NCBI GenBank assembly: GCA_018292915.2
Contig: JACVVK020000205.1
Coordinates: forward strand, 82,501-146,500
DNA from: Batillaria attramentaria
Lineage: Eukaryota; Mollusca; Gastropoda; Batillariidae
DNA: 64,000 bases
Direction: 5' to 3'
This document shows positions 50,610-62,461 of the stretch, piece after piece. Position numbers and translations under genes: made by a program. How positions within the stretch are numbered: the stretch's first letter is position 1; every line of letters begins with the position of its first letter. A model generated the notes under the pieces. It made no database searches. It was given only the letters and a program-made list of their open reading frames with translations, and was not told the origin of the DNA.

Positions 50610-51426
50610 CTACTAACATTTTTGGTGAAGTGGACAAAAATCAGTCTTTTTCGTCAGTACAATCTGCATACCCCAAAAGAAATCAGTTCACACTTAAAGG
50701 CTGCATCTGTAACCTGGGCAGAGTAGATCTGACATAACTTTCCTTTGTACGAAACTAATTTTGTTGACTCCTCACTGTATTTACCATGCAGGGTACTGGA
50801 CTATCAGATGGCAAGATGTGAAGAGGAATACCATGTTTAAAAAAAGCTCTGTTCGTGTTGGACCGTGGCGCGGTGAGGGTGTGGACGTATTAGCATGTGA
50901 ATTTGTTAACGAGTCTTACAGCGTCAAGACCTCGGTCCGATTTCTGTTATCAGGACAAACGAGACAAAAAAATTGAGTGGCCGCCAAATTTGTACCTTTC
51001 TAGCTGAAAACGCTAGTTATGTGTGAAAAATATATAATATATTTATAGAGAAGCTTTAAAGTTTTGTATCACTACTCGTTCTGGTTAAATCACTTTTTAA
51101 CGGCGTAAAATCACAGGGTTAAGTTTCATGCGGATTTTCACTCGTATTCGACTCCTAAGCTCTTCTCAAGCATTCTAGCTCAAATTTGACATCCGATCTT
51201 CTGAGAAGCCGCGAATGGGTGAAGATGAAGGTCGGCGGAGCTTGTGTGAAGTTTGGAGACCTCAAAGGGCCTTGTTCTGTCCAAGTGTGACTGAGTCTAA
51301 TCGCTGAAGGCATTTTTTTTTTTTTAACTTAAAGACAAGAAATAAAGGTAATGCAGTAGCCGAACCCAGAAAGTCTTCACAGATTGATCATTTGAGGGGA
51401 GTTGAGCCTGAGGTCTCACACCTAAA
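50610..51426. other. Spacer, no gene recognised
   Basis: Mixed-composition DNA with no recognisable protein and no repeat of families seen elsewhere in the window. Confidence 0.45.
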
Positions 51427-51452
51427 CACACACACACACACACAAACGCACT

Positions 51453-51500
<48 letters not shown>
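51427..51500. repeat. (CA)n microsatellite
   Basis: CA repeats with a short interruption (AAACGCACTGA) near 51443. Confidence 0.95.
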
Positions 51501-51503
<3 letters not shown>

Positions 51504-53412
51504 CCGTGCGGTAAATTGAAGCTTCTTGTCAGTTTAATTTGTTATCACTAATATCAGTTTATACAGTTTACCAACAGCATCCACACCACAATCCACGGCA
51601 GAAACACAAAAGTGATAAGACGATGTAGTGTACGATTCACTGTCCGCCTGAAACCAAATTACAGTGTTTATGTCTTACCAACCACGGCCCACAAAGGGTT
51701 AAAGAGCAATAACGACCAAAACAGCAAAGTTCAGGAACAGCTTTAACCCCACGGCCTCAAAGGCTTTCAAATGACGTGATAATGCGATTATGCTATTTGA
51801 AAGCCTGTCTCCATTATCTTTATCACTAGGCTGATAAAGTTATCGTAACTTGAAGGTGCTTGCCAAAATGTGGATCGATGAAACACACACACCACACCGC
51901 GTTTCTCCCACACAAGTGTACAGTTGCATTCCTCTCTTTTTGCATGTTGTACCGAATTTATAAAAGTCATATCATGACAAAGGATACACACAATGGTATT
52001 GCTTTTTTCTGTGGCAAAATGTATTATATATTTAAAATTCCTCTAAGGTTTTCATTAACTGAATAATGGAAAATGTACAATTAAGTGGCTGCTCCTCCAA
52101 AAGCAATATAACATAACAATAAGACATTTTAGAAAGACAAATCATCAACATGCAAGGTCAAATTATCATCTGCGATCACATTTTACAAAAATGTTCATCA
52201 ATCAATCATGAATTATTAAAAAAGATGTAAAGGATTTCACACACCCCCACCCCGCACACACACACGCGTGCCTAAATGGGTCCTACTAATTACCGAAAAC
52301 AACCGAAAACAACTCTTAATACGCGTAGAACGCAGTTAACACATAGAAATAACAACACAGAAACATGATTACAGGTGAAAAAGGAGGCATTAAACTAGTT
52401 TAAAGGAAAAAAGTACTTATTCACTCCAAGAGAACACGACGAAATGAACGTCTCCCAAGGGAAGCGACTCTCGTCCGGACTGGTTATTTTCTGCAATATC
52501 ACCTTTTCTTCCTTTTAGCTTTTTTTAAGGCCACTTTTTTCACCTTTAATCATGTTTGTGTGTTGTTATTTCTATGTTTGAACCGCGTTCTATCCGTATT
52601 AAGAGTTGTTTTTGGTCGTTTCGTTGTTTTCGGTCGTTTCGTTGTTTTCGGTAATTAGTAGGACCAGCCTAAATAACATGTGCTCAGTACACTGTACAAA
52701 AACATGAATTTAAACACATGTACAGGTATATATATATATATATGTAAATGCTACCAAACAATATGCTACTGCACATGTACGCATAGATCTATGAATAAGA
52801 AAAGAAATGTCAACTGCCCATGCATCTGTCCGGTGACTCGGCACTCCCAATGCCTATTACGCACCAAGACTGACCCGCAATCACTTCTCACCCACTTCAT
52901 CACTCAGAGTTTCACAAACCACTGGGTTATTTTGCTGAAGGGGGGGGGGGGGGGGGGAATTTATCCCAGTCCGAACTATCCGTAGTAAATTCATTCAGTT
53001 TCTTGTGGATGCCACAAATTACTTTGTAACTTCTATCAGGTGCTTCACCGCTCACATACAAATTGCATATATTATATATATGCAGGGCTTAACACTTTCC
53101 TACCGCGGTCGGTACCAGGTCACTGTGGAACAAACTGCAACTTTCAGCTCCAACAACTGATGCAATTTTCAATGAAATTGTTCAAAAGTCAGTACACGTA
53201 TCAAACAATATATTATAAAACATGTCACCAAATTTAAAGAAAATCCGTTGAGAACTTAAAGAGTTATTAGCTTTAGAAAGCAGTAACCCATGCTCATGCC
53301 TGGAAAACGCTCAGGCAGAGGCTGCATGCGTGACCTAGATTCCTGTAGGGCTGAAAGTGTTAAATTGGTCCAAGGACCAAAATGAGGAAAAGTGTGTAGC
53401 ATTTAGTGCCTA
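51501..53412. repeat. Head of duplication unit C
   Basis: GTAAATTGAAGCTTCTTGTC onward matches about 10220-10590 of unit B, then 51646 onward matches units A and B. It includes a G run (52940-52957). An insertion at about 52275-52675 holds inverted TTAGTAGGACC / GGTCCTACTAATTACCGAAA ends (52285-52310 and 52650-52670). Confidence 0.55.
52283..52672. mobile_element. Small element with inverted ends in unit C
   Basis: Left end GGTCCTACTAATTACCGAAA (about 52279) and right end TTTTCGGTAATTAGTAGGAC (about 52645) are near-perfect inverted repeats. The inner sides repeat AACCGAAAACAACTCTTAAT / ATTAAGAGTTGTTTTTGGTC. Length is about 390 bp with no coding capacity. Family unknown. Confidence 0.65.
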
Positions 53413-53825
53413 AAGCCCCTTTTCCATGACCAACGTACGTCGCCCGACAATCGGCCAACTTCGCGTCCCAGCTGAAAATCGTCCATGGAAAAGGAGTTGG
53501 CAGACATCGGCCGACGCGTCGGTGAGAGTAGAGTAGAGCAGCGCTCTACTGACTCGGCGCGAGTCGGTGACCTTGTCGGCGGAAATCCAAGCGATCTGAC
53601 TGGCCGCTAGCATAGGAATGCGGCCTTGATCCGGAAACTTTGAAGATGGCGGCTAGCAGTGTTCAGCCTCAACTTTCGGCGGCTAAAGTCATCGAAATAA
53701 TCGATTTGATTCACGACCGGCCATACTTGTGGGAGCGAGTCGGCGAGCGCGCGTTTCCATGGCAGATTTTAGTCAAGTTGCTCGACAATCGGCCGATGTC
53801 TGTCGACGTACGTCGGTCATAGACG
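53413..53825 (+). mobile_element. PIF/Harbinger-like fragment with MADF-type N-terminus
   Basis: The left border reads TAA then AGCCCCTTTTCCATGACC. ACCAACGTACGTCG near the left end and CGACGTACGTCGGTCAT at the right end are inverted. From 53640 a frame reads MKMAASSVQPQLSAAKVIEI, then IDLIHDRPYLWERVGE. This matches the start of a MADF (Myb/SANT-like) domain (I..I..RPxLW), the accessory DNA-binding protein of Harbinger elements. The frame closes after 60 codons; the right terminal repeat is not complete. Confidence 0.5.
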
Positions 53826-54159
53826 CACCTGCAAAGCAGACACATTATGACCAGTACGTTTGTCGGTGGCATGCTCTCCCGGAATCTTTAAAAAAAATTA
53901 ATATTAGATTGAAATCTGTGCATTTTGGCATGATTTTAAGTGCTTCGGAGGAGGAAATACTTTTTGCAAGGAAGAAAAACTGTAGCCAAAGGTGGAAATT
54001 TGCCAAAAGGTGGAAAATTTTAAGCCCTGATATGAAGACCACACTAGCAGCATTTTTTTTTTTTTTTTTTTTTGCTGCCACAACTCTTTGCCGGCTCCAG
54101 TGGTGTTCCTCCCTGGTAATGGGTGGAATCCACGGAGGGCTCGGAAGTCGGGGCAATTT

Positions 54160-54558
54160 TTATTATGCATGATGATGAGGATGATGGTAAGATGATGCTA
54201 TGGAGGTCCGTGTGGTTTGGGATTGCGGGACAGGGCCGCATTCCACGCTTCCTGTCATAAATATCCCGGCATTAACCAGGCCCGGGAACTACGGCACCTG
54301 CAGTGCCGGCCGTGTAATCATCCATATCATAAGACGTGTCATACCAAGGGAAGCACCCCCAAAGTCGCACCTGTGAAGTGGGTGAAGCTCGGCTGTGCGG
54401 CAACAGCCTCCCCATTGGGCCCATAGCACACCCGCTCTGGGTAGGAGCCGACCTAGGTTAGTAGGTAGGAAAATCCCGCTTGCCTCGGCTGGGACTCGAA
54501 CCCGGGTCTCCCGGTCCATAGTCCGAAGTGCTAACCACTACACTAAGGGGGCCGGTCA
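54160..54558 (-). mobile_element. tRNA-derived SINE downstream of copy C
   Basis: On the minus strand the head reads CCCCCTTAGTGTAGTGGTTA, then GGGTTCGAGTCCCAGCC (B box), followed by about 320 bp of tail ending in ATG/ATC repeats near 54165. It is absent from the equivalent place in units A and B. Confidence 0.65.
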
Positions 54559-54637
54559 CTAGCAGGGTTCTGTTTAATATTACAAAAAGAAACACAACAC
54601 TGTGCCAGTCACAATTATCTCCTGGAAGTAGTCAGTG

Positions 54638-57046
54638 CTACAGAGGACCACCATTTACATCTGGCCACATTCTGATGGTGGGTTGGCTCTGCTGTTTTTG
54701 TTGTAGCAATGGTGTCATTGTCCCATCGAACAGTCCGTACACCCCACCTGAAAATACGCATCAAAGTCAAAACAATGATGATACATTGAATTTGAAGTTG
54801 CCTTACTCCAATTTTTTTAAAAAATTTTTTTTCACCTTATTCTCCCTCTTGGGAAATTTGGGCTGCTTCTCCCAGGGGGGGGGGGGGAGCGCGTCACCAC
54901 GGCACCCAATACCTATCCTATTTTTGGCTCCCTTGTGTAACAATGGGAGTCTAGATGTATTAACCCTCCGTCGTGTGTGTGTGTGTGTCCAGAAAACTTT
55001 AACATTAAATTTTGTCATTTTCTCAGAATCTACAAACAGTTGAGGCACCAAACTTGGCATGCTGATAGACAACCACAAGACCTTTCAAAACATGTCATTT
55101 TGAATGACCTTGACTCAAGGTCAAGGTCACTAAAGCCCTCTGTTTGGAAAATTTACGTTGGCATTTTCTCGTAATCTACAAACACCAGAGGTTTTAAACT
55201 TTGTATGATGATAGACATTGATAAGAACTTTACAGACGCACATGTAGTCAGTGGCCTTGTGTCGATGTCAAGGCCTTACAAGCTATTTTTGTGAAACCTT
55301 AACATTGGCATTTTCTCAGAAACAACAAACAGCAGAGGTGCCAAACCTGGCATGCTGATAGACAGTGATAAGACTTATGCACACATACCATATTAAATGA
55401 CCTTGACTCAAGGTCAAGGTCATTAAAACAGTCTGTTGGGAAATTTTACATTTGCATTTTCTCAGTATCTAGAAGAATCAGAACCATTAAACTATGTGCA
55501 ATGATTGACATTTGCAGCACCTTTACAGACATACCTGTGTTCAGTGACTTTTAGTCAAGGTCAAGGTCAAACAAATGGGACATAACATCAACAAACAAAA
55601 GGTAACTCTACAGACATACTGACATACATAGCGCGGGGAAAATGGCATGGCATGGCATCCACCCAGTCTTTGAACAATGGCTTCTCAACAGTCCATGAAC
55701 GAAATTCTGTGAATTTTGAGTATGTTAAAGTCATGTGTTCAAGCTACATGTTGTGAAAATTTCAGAAAATTCAAATGATTTTTTTTGCTAAGTTGTGCAT
55801 GTTTTTGCAAGTGGTCCTTGACTTTTTTTAGCAGTGTACTTTTCAGTCAATATTTCACGGACCGAACATTGCCATAGCAGGCAGGAAGGAAGCTTGAGTA
55901 TCCATAGAGAATAGTGGATGACCAGTCCCAATGAATGGTGCCATTTACTGAAGGATAAAGTCTGATGTCCAAGGCAGGACTTGAACCTGTGACCCCTCCC
56001 ATTAGTGACAGAAGGTTTTACCTGTACCCAACTGGTCACCCCACCATAAGAGAAGCGGGCCCAACCTGTGTGCAAAAAAAGAATGCGTTTGCCACTGAAT
56101 GTCGCTGGATTCTTCCTCAACTCTCGCACCATTCCAAGGGCTGCTTTACCACTGTATGTAGGATCCAGCATCACCCCAGTATTGCACGCCACTTGATAGA
56201 TGAAATCTGCCAGTAAAAGACCAAAAATTCAGTTTACCGGTATCCCAATCAAGACAGTTATCCCCTTGCCAAGCTCACAAAGTAGGAAAGACGACTACAT
56301 GTACTACTACTACTACTACTACTGCTGCTGCTACTACTACAACTACCTGTGTGCAAAAAAGAATGCGTTTGCTACCGAATGTCGCTGGATTCTTCCTCAA
56401 CTCTCGCACCATTCCAAGGGCTGCTTAACCCCACTTTTGCATGTCAAAAATTCAGTTTATCCCAATCAAGACAGTTATCCCCTTGCCAAGCTCACAAAGT
56501 AGGAAAGACGACTACATGTACTACTACTACTACTACTACTGCTGCTGCTACTACTACAACTACCTGTGTGCAAAAAAGAATGCGTTTGCTACCGAATGTC
56601 GCTGGATTCTTCCTCAACTCTCGCACCATTCCAAGGGCTGCTTAACCCCACTTTTGCATGTCAAAAATTCAGTTTATCCCAATCAAGACAGTTATCCCCT
56701 TGCCAAGCTCACAAAGTAGGAAAGACGACTACATGTACTACTACTACTACTACTACTGCTGCTGCTACTACTACAACTACCTGTGTGCAAAAAAGAATGC
56801 GTTTGCCACCGAATGTCGCTGGATTCTTCCTCAACTCTCGCACCATTCCAAGGGCTGCTTAACCCCACTTTTGCATGTCACTTGATAGATGAAATCTGCC
56901 AGTAAAAGACCAAAAATTCAGTTCATCCTGATCAGTGAAGACAGTGATTCCCTTGCCAAGCTCACAGAGTAGGAAAGACGATGACTATTAGTATTACTAG
57001 TAGCAATTACTATCACCAAAGATCCTCTATACAAGATCTTTGCTAT

Positions 57047-57087
<41 letters not shown>

Positions 57088-57289
57088 CTACTACATGTAC
57101 TACTACTACTACTACTACCTGTGCAGGGGCGTAGGAACCACGGGGGCCCTGGGGACCCAGGCCCCCGTTCGATTTTTGGAAGGGGGGCCCGAATATCTTT
57201 GGGCCCCCCCTTGCTTTTGATAAGAGGAGAGGGGGCCCACCAGTGGTGCCCCCCCCCCCCTTCTCTGCTGTCGCAGGACACAATCCTTG

Positions 57290-57344
<55 letters not shown>

Positions 57345-60300
57345 CTCTCTCTATGTAAGAAAATCTCCCCTCCCCCCCCCCCCCCCACTCTTCTTCACCC
57401 CGGCCGTATGGCTCACCCGACTTAGTGGGCCCCCCTTCCTCTCAGCATCTTCCTACGCGCCTGCTGTGTGCAAAAAAGAATGCGTTTGCCACTGAATGTC
57501 GCTGGATTCTTGCTCAACTCTCGCACCATTCCACGGCATTTGGTAGATGAAATCTGCCAGTAACAGACCAAAAATTCAGTTCAACCCGATCAGTGAAGAC
57601 AGTGATTCCCTTGCCGAGCTCACAGGGTAGGAAAGACAACTATTAGTAATTAAATTATACTACTACTACTACTACACGTACTGCTACTACTACATGTACT
57701 ACTACTGCTACTACTATGGGGAGCCGGGGTGGTCGAATGGTACAGCGTTGGACTTCTAATGCTCGGGTCGTGAGTTCGTATCCCAATCCACCCACCTACC
57801 CACCCTGCTACTACTACTACTATACTGCTTTTACGAAGCGCAATATTCCAGCAGATTCTGACTCAAAGCCCTTAACAATAAGCTCTTACACACCCACACA
57901 CCAGCATACCAGAAACCAAGCAACATATAAATTTACAATTTACCTCGTTTCCCAGTGGCTTTTAAGAGAAGCCAGTTCCTAGTCACTACGTCAGAGCCAC
58001 AAAACTACAGCCAGCACACAACTACCAGCAAGAATCAAAACATCAATAAACCATAATCATATAACAGAATTAAGTGAGCCATATAATTTATTTTCTAAAT
58101 AAAAACATACCAAGTTCATCATCTGTGGAGATGCCATAACCTTTGCCCTTGTGACCTTCGACCACATGCAGAATATTCTCTGAGCGCAGGTGACCCAGAC
58201 CTGCCTCATGCAATATTTCGTTGCAATGGTTGTGGAAGTATTCTGCATCATCACAAATAGCAATAGCGTGCACTCTGAAACCGAGTGAATCAAAGGGACA
58301 CATCTGCTTTAGGCGCACACACGAAAGCCACGGGGTTCTTGGAAATACACTACTACTACTGCAGCTGCTAGCAAGGCTGTGATGGTATAGTCCACCCCCT
58401 TGTGGCATTTGCACCTGCTGGAAATGCATTACGGCCACCTAAACAACATAGCGATTGCATCATTGCCACAAGGTAACACCAAACCCAAAACCTAACCCTA
58501 AATCTACCTGTAAACTGAAATAAGCCGTTGAACAATATGCGGCTGTGTTAGTTTGTCCAATATGGCGCAAGGGTGCAGCCTATACTGAGCGCTTGTATGG
58601 ATGAAACGCCTTCTGGTGCAATCAGGGTATGTGGACAGGAAGTGGACAGGAAGTGGCTGAGCACTGTTCTCAAGTTTATCCATGGTGATGCTGGAGTTCC
58701 AAAATTGTCCGAAATTGTCCCGTAGTAGAGTTACAACGCAGAAACTCAATGGATAGTTTGGGGACAATTTAGGATCCCCGATCCCCAAGGAAAGAATAAC
58801 GAAGACAAAATTGCACTTTTTGTATCCACTCCAATGTGGTTCCTTGGGGATCGGGCAATCCCTATGTTGTTTAGTGAAGCTTACATGTGGTTGCCAGTCA
58901 AGCAGAGGAAGCAGCCCGACAAGGGAATCTAAAAGACCTGTACCAGGTGACCAAGAAGCTCGCGGGCAAATTTCAGCAGACAGACAAACCAGTGAAGGAC
59001 AAGAACGGGCACCCACTGACAACAACTGAGGAACAGCTGAAGCGATGGGCAGAACACTTCAGGGAGCTGTTAAATCGCCCCATCCCTGAAACACCACCAG
59101 ACATCCCACCAGCTGAGACAGAACTACCCATCAACTGCGACAAGCCCTCTAAGGCGGAGATCAGGAAAGCCATCATGACACTGAGAAATGGGAAAGCTGC
59201 AGGGCCGGATGAGATACCAGCAGAAGCCATTAAAGCAGACACAGAGACAGCCATCAACATGCTGCACAGCCTGTTCAGCAAGATCTGGGAGAAGGAAGAG
59301 GTGCCAGCCCAGTGGAAAGAAGGGATCGTCATCAAGCTGCCAAAGAAAGGGGACCTCAGGGACTGCAGCAACTACCGAGGGATCATGCTCCTGTCAGTGC
59401 CAGGCAAGGTTCTCAACAGAATTCTACTGGAGAGGATGAGAGAGGCAGTCGACCCCATGCTCCGAGACCAGCAGGCAGGCTTTCGCAGGAACAGGTCCTG
59501 CGCTGACCAGATTGCCAGCCTACGCATCATTGTGGAGCAGTCACTGGAGTGGAACTCCCCCCTCTACATCAGCTTCATAGACTATGAGAAGGCCTTCGAC
59601 AGTGTAGACAGAGAGGCGCTGTGGAAGCTGCTAAGGCACTATGGAGTTCCCGGGAAGATCATCTCCCTGATCCAGTGCACCTACCAAGACATGACCTGCA
59701 GGATTGCCCATGCCGGCCAGTTGTCAGAAAGCTTCGAGGTGAAGACCGGAGTCCGCCAGGGATGCCTGTTGTCCCCGTTTCTCTTCCTCCTGGTCATCGA
59801 CTGGATCATGAAGACCACTACAGCAGGCAGGAAAAACGGGATACAGTGGACACTCTGGACGCAGCTGGATGACCTCGACTTCGCGGACGACCTGGCGCTC
59901 CTGTCTCACAGCCACAGCCAGATGCAGGACAAGACTACGTGCCTGGAAGCCACATCAGCCGGAACAGGGCTCAAGATCAACAGGAAGAAAACCGAGCTGA
60001 TGAAGATCAACACCACTGCCAACACACCAGTCACAGTCGGTGGAGAGCCCATCAGGGAGGTGGAGTCTTTTGTCTACCTGGGGAGTGTGGTTGATGGACA
60101 GGGAGGCACAGACCGAGACGTCACAGCCAGAATCGGCAAGGCAAGGGCAGCAATGGTCATGCTAAAGAACGTCTGGGCATCCAAAGTTGTCAGCATAAGA
60201 ACCAAACTTCGCATCTTCAACTCCAACGTGAAGTCAGTTCTGCTCTACGGATGCGAAACATGGAGGACAACGAAGACGATGCAGCAGAAGATCCAGACAT

Positions 60301-62430
60301 TTCTCAACACCTGTCTGAGGCGCATCTTCAACATCCGATGGCCAGAGAAGATCCGGAATGAAGAGCTGTGGGAGCGAGCGGGGCAGGAACCAGTGGCCAA
60401 GCAGATCCTGCGGAGGAAGTGGGGCTGGATTGGACACACCCTCAGGAAGCCAGCATCCAGCACCACACGCCAAGCCCTGACATGGAACCCGCAGGGGAAA
60501 AGGAAGAGAGGCCGGCCTCGCAACAGCTGGAGGCGGGACACTGAGGCAGAGCTATGTAAGCAGGGGACCAACTGGACTGGAGTGGCAAGACTAGCCCAGA
60601 ACAGAGTGCGATGGCGAAGGGTTGTCGATGGCCTATGCTCCACGTGGAGCCAAGGGCCTAAGTAAGTAAGTACATGTGGTTGGATGGCAATTGCCATGTA
60701 AGCTTCACTTGTCAGATAACTGCACAAGCTTCAAATTCGTAACCTCTAACTCTTACTTCAGTTTAGATCCAGTGAGATAGTTGCCAATGGACAGCCCTGA
60801 CGCGGTGCCTCCGCTGCCACATGCAAACACCACGTCATCGAAGCTCTCAAGGACTCCCTGATACAGACCCAAACAAAAGTGCGACAGAGCACATAAAAAC
60901 ATGGCCAAGGTGTCAAAGTATCATTTCTGAGACATTAATTTTGTGGTAACATTCAGACTATGTCCTTCCATTTACAAAAAGCAGAGGACTTCTAAGTGTA
61001 ATAGTTGCTGATCTACTGAAGGGTGTGTTCTGGGGTCTGGGATCCAGCGCCACATTGACATTCGTCCGTGTGGGCAATCTTGAGTTGGTTGAGGTGTTTT
61101 CGGGGTCAGCAGTGGCCAGTCCTCAATCTGAAGAGGACTGTCTGCTTGTGCCTCTCTCTGGTGCTGGTGGATCGGGTCAACACCACTGTCTGCACCAAGC
61201 CTTCTCTTCCACTGTGACTGGTACTGGTTGTGGATTTCTGTTTTCTCCTCTCTGAAGGTCACTGGGTGGCTGAGCTGCTCCATTCTGCTGCCTGCCTTAA
61301 ATAGAGCATCAGCCTTTTTCGTTCCCTAAGATCCCTCAGTGGGATGGTCTGGCTCAAAACAGTGCCCAGCGACTCTAGCCCTGATTTTGTGTGCCCCATC
61401 ACTAATACCTACACATGGTCTGATGGCACACTGCTTAGGGTGGGGAGATGCAGTGGTGAATGCTTCTTATGTATGTTTCAATTTGCATCCACGGGATTAA
61501 TCAGTGGTTACACAACAGACAAAGGATTAGACGAAGTCTGCACAACAATCATTGTAGGAAGCAAGGGTATGACACAGCTGACTGGGAAACGCTGTAAGCA
61601 ACATTATATACATGTATGTAATATCATGATAAAAATATGTACTTAAGTGGAAACTCAGTGCAAACCTTGTTACATGTACAAGTGGAAACTCAGTGCAAAC
61701 CTTGTTACATGCACAAGAACTTTTATCTGTCTTTTGTGCCGGTTGATGCATATTTACAGGTATCTCAGAATCTGAGATACCTGTAAATATGCATTAACCG
61801 GCACAAAAAAATTATTTTTTATCCCATGAAAAAGAAAACACATTTGCTGCTCACGTGAAAAGACCACAATGCCGTTTTTTTTTGTTTTTTTTTTTAAAGC
61901 AAAAACTATGACGCGTTTTCACCTGCTGCCGCATCTCTTCAAAGACTGTGATGTACCCAAACAGTCCGACTAGACTGTCACCACCCATTGGGACCAGGTA
62001 AGAGTCCTCACCGGTGGATGCTCTGAAATAATAATAATAATAATAAAATGAAGAAATTTCGAATGGTCATGCAGGCATAATCACTGTATCTTACAGCTTT
62101 AAAAACTGAGCCATGAGACTGAAGGTCACTTTGACTCTCTCTGTCCAATTCAGAGGGTCATTTTGAAAAATCAGTGACATGGGATAAAGAATATAGTTTT
62201 TGTGTCAGTTAATACATATTGCTTGCATCTAAAATAAAGTGTCTGCGTGTGATTCTGAAATCTCTGCGTAAACAATGCGCATGTCGGTAATAAGGAACAC
62301 TGAACCTAAACATTTAGTTGAAATCAAATGTCAACATATCATAACCTGCACCAGTAATAATTGTAGTGCATTACCCTAAAAGCAAAACTCAGAGGGGGAG
62401 CAAACTCAATACTGACCAAACAAACCACAA

Positions 62431-62461
<31 letters not shown>

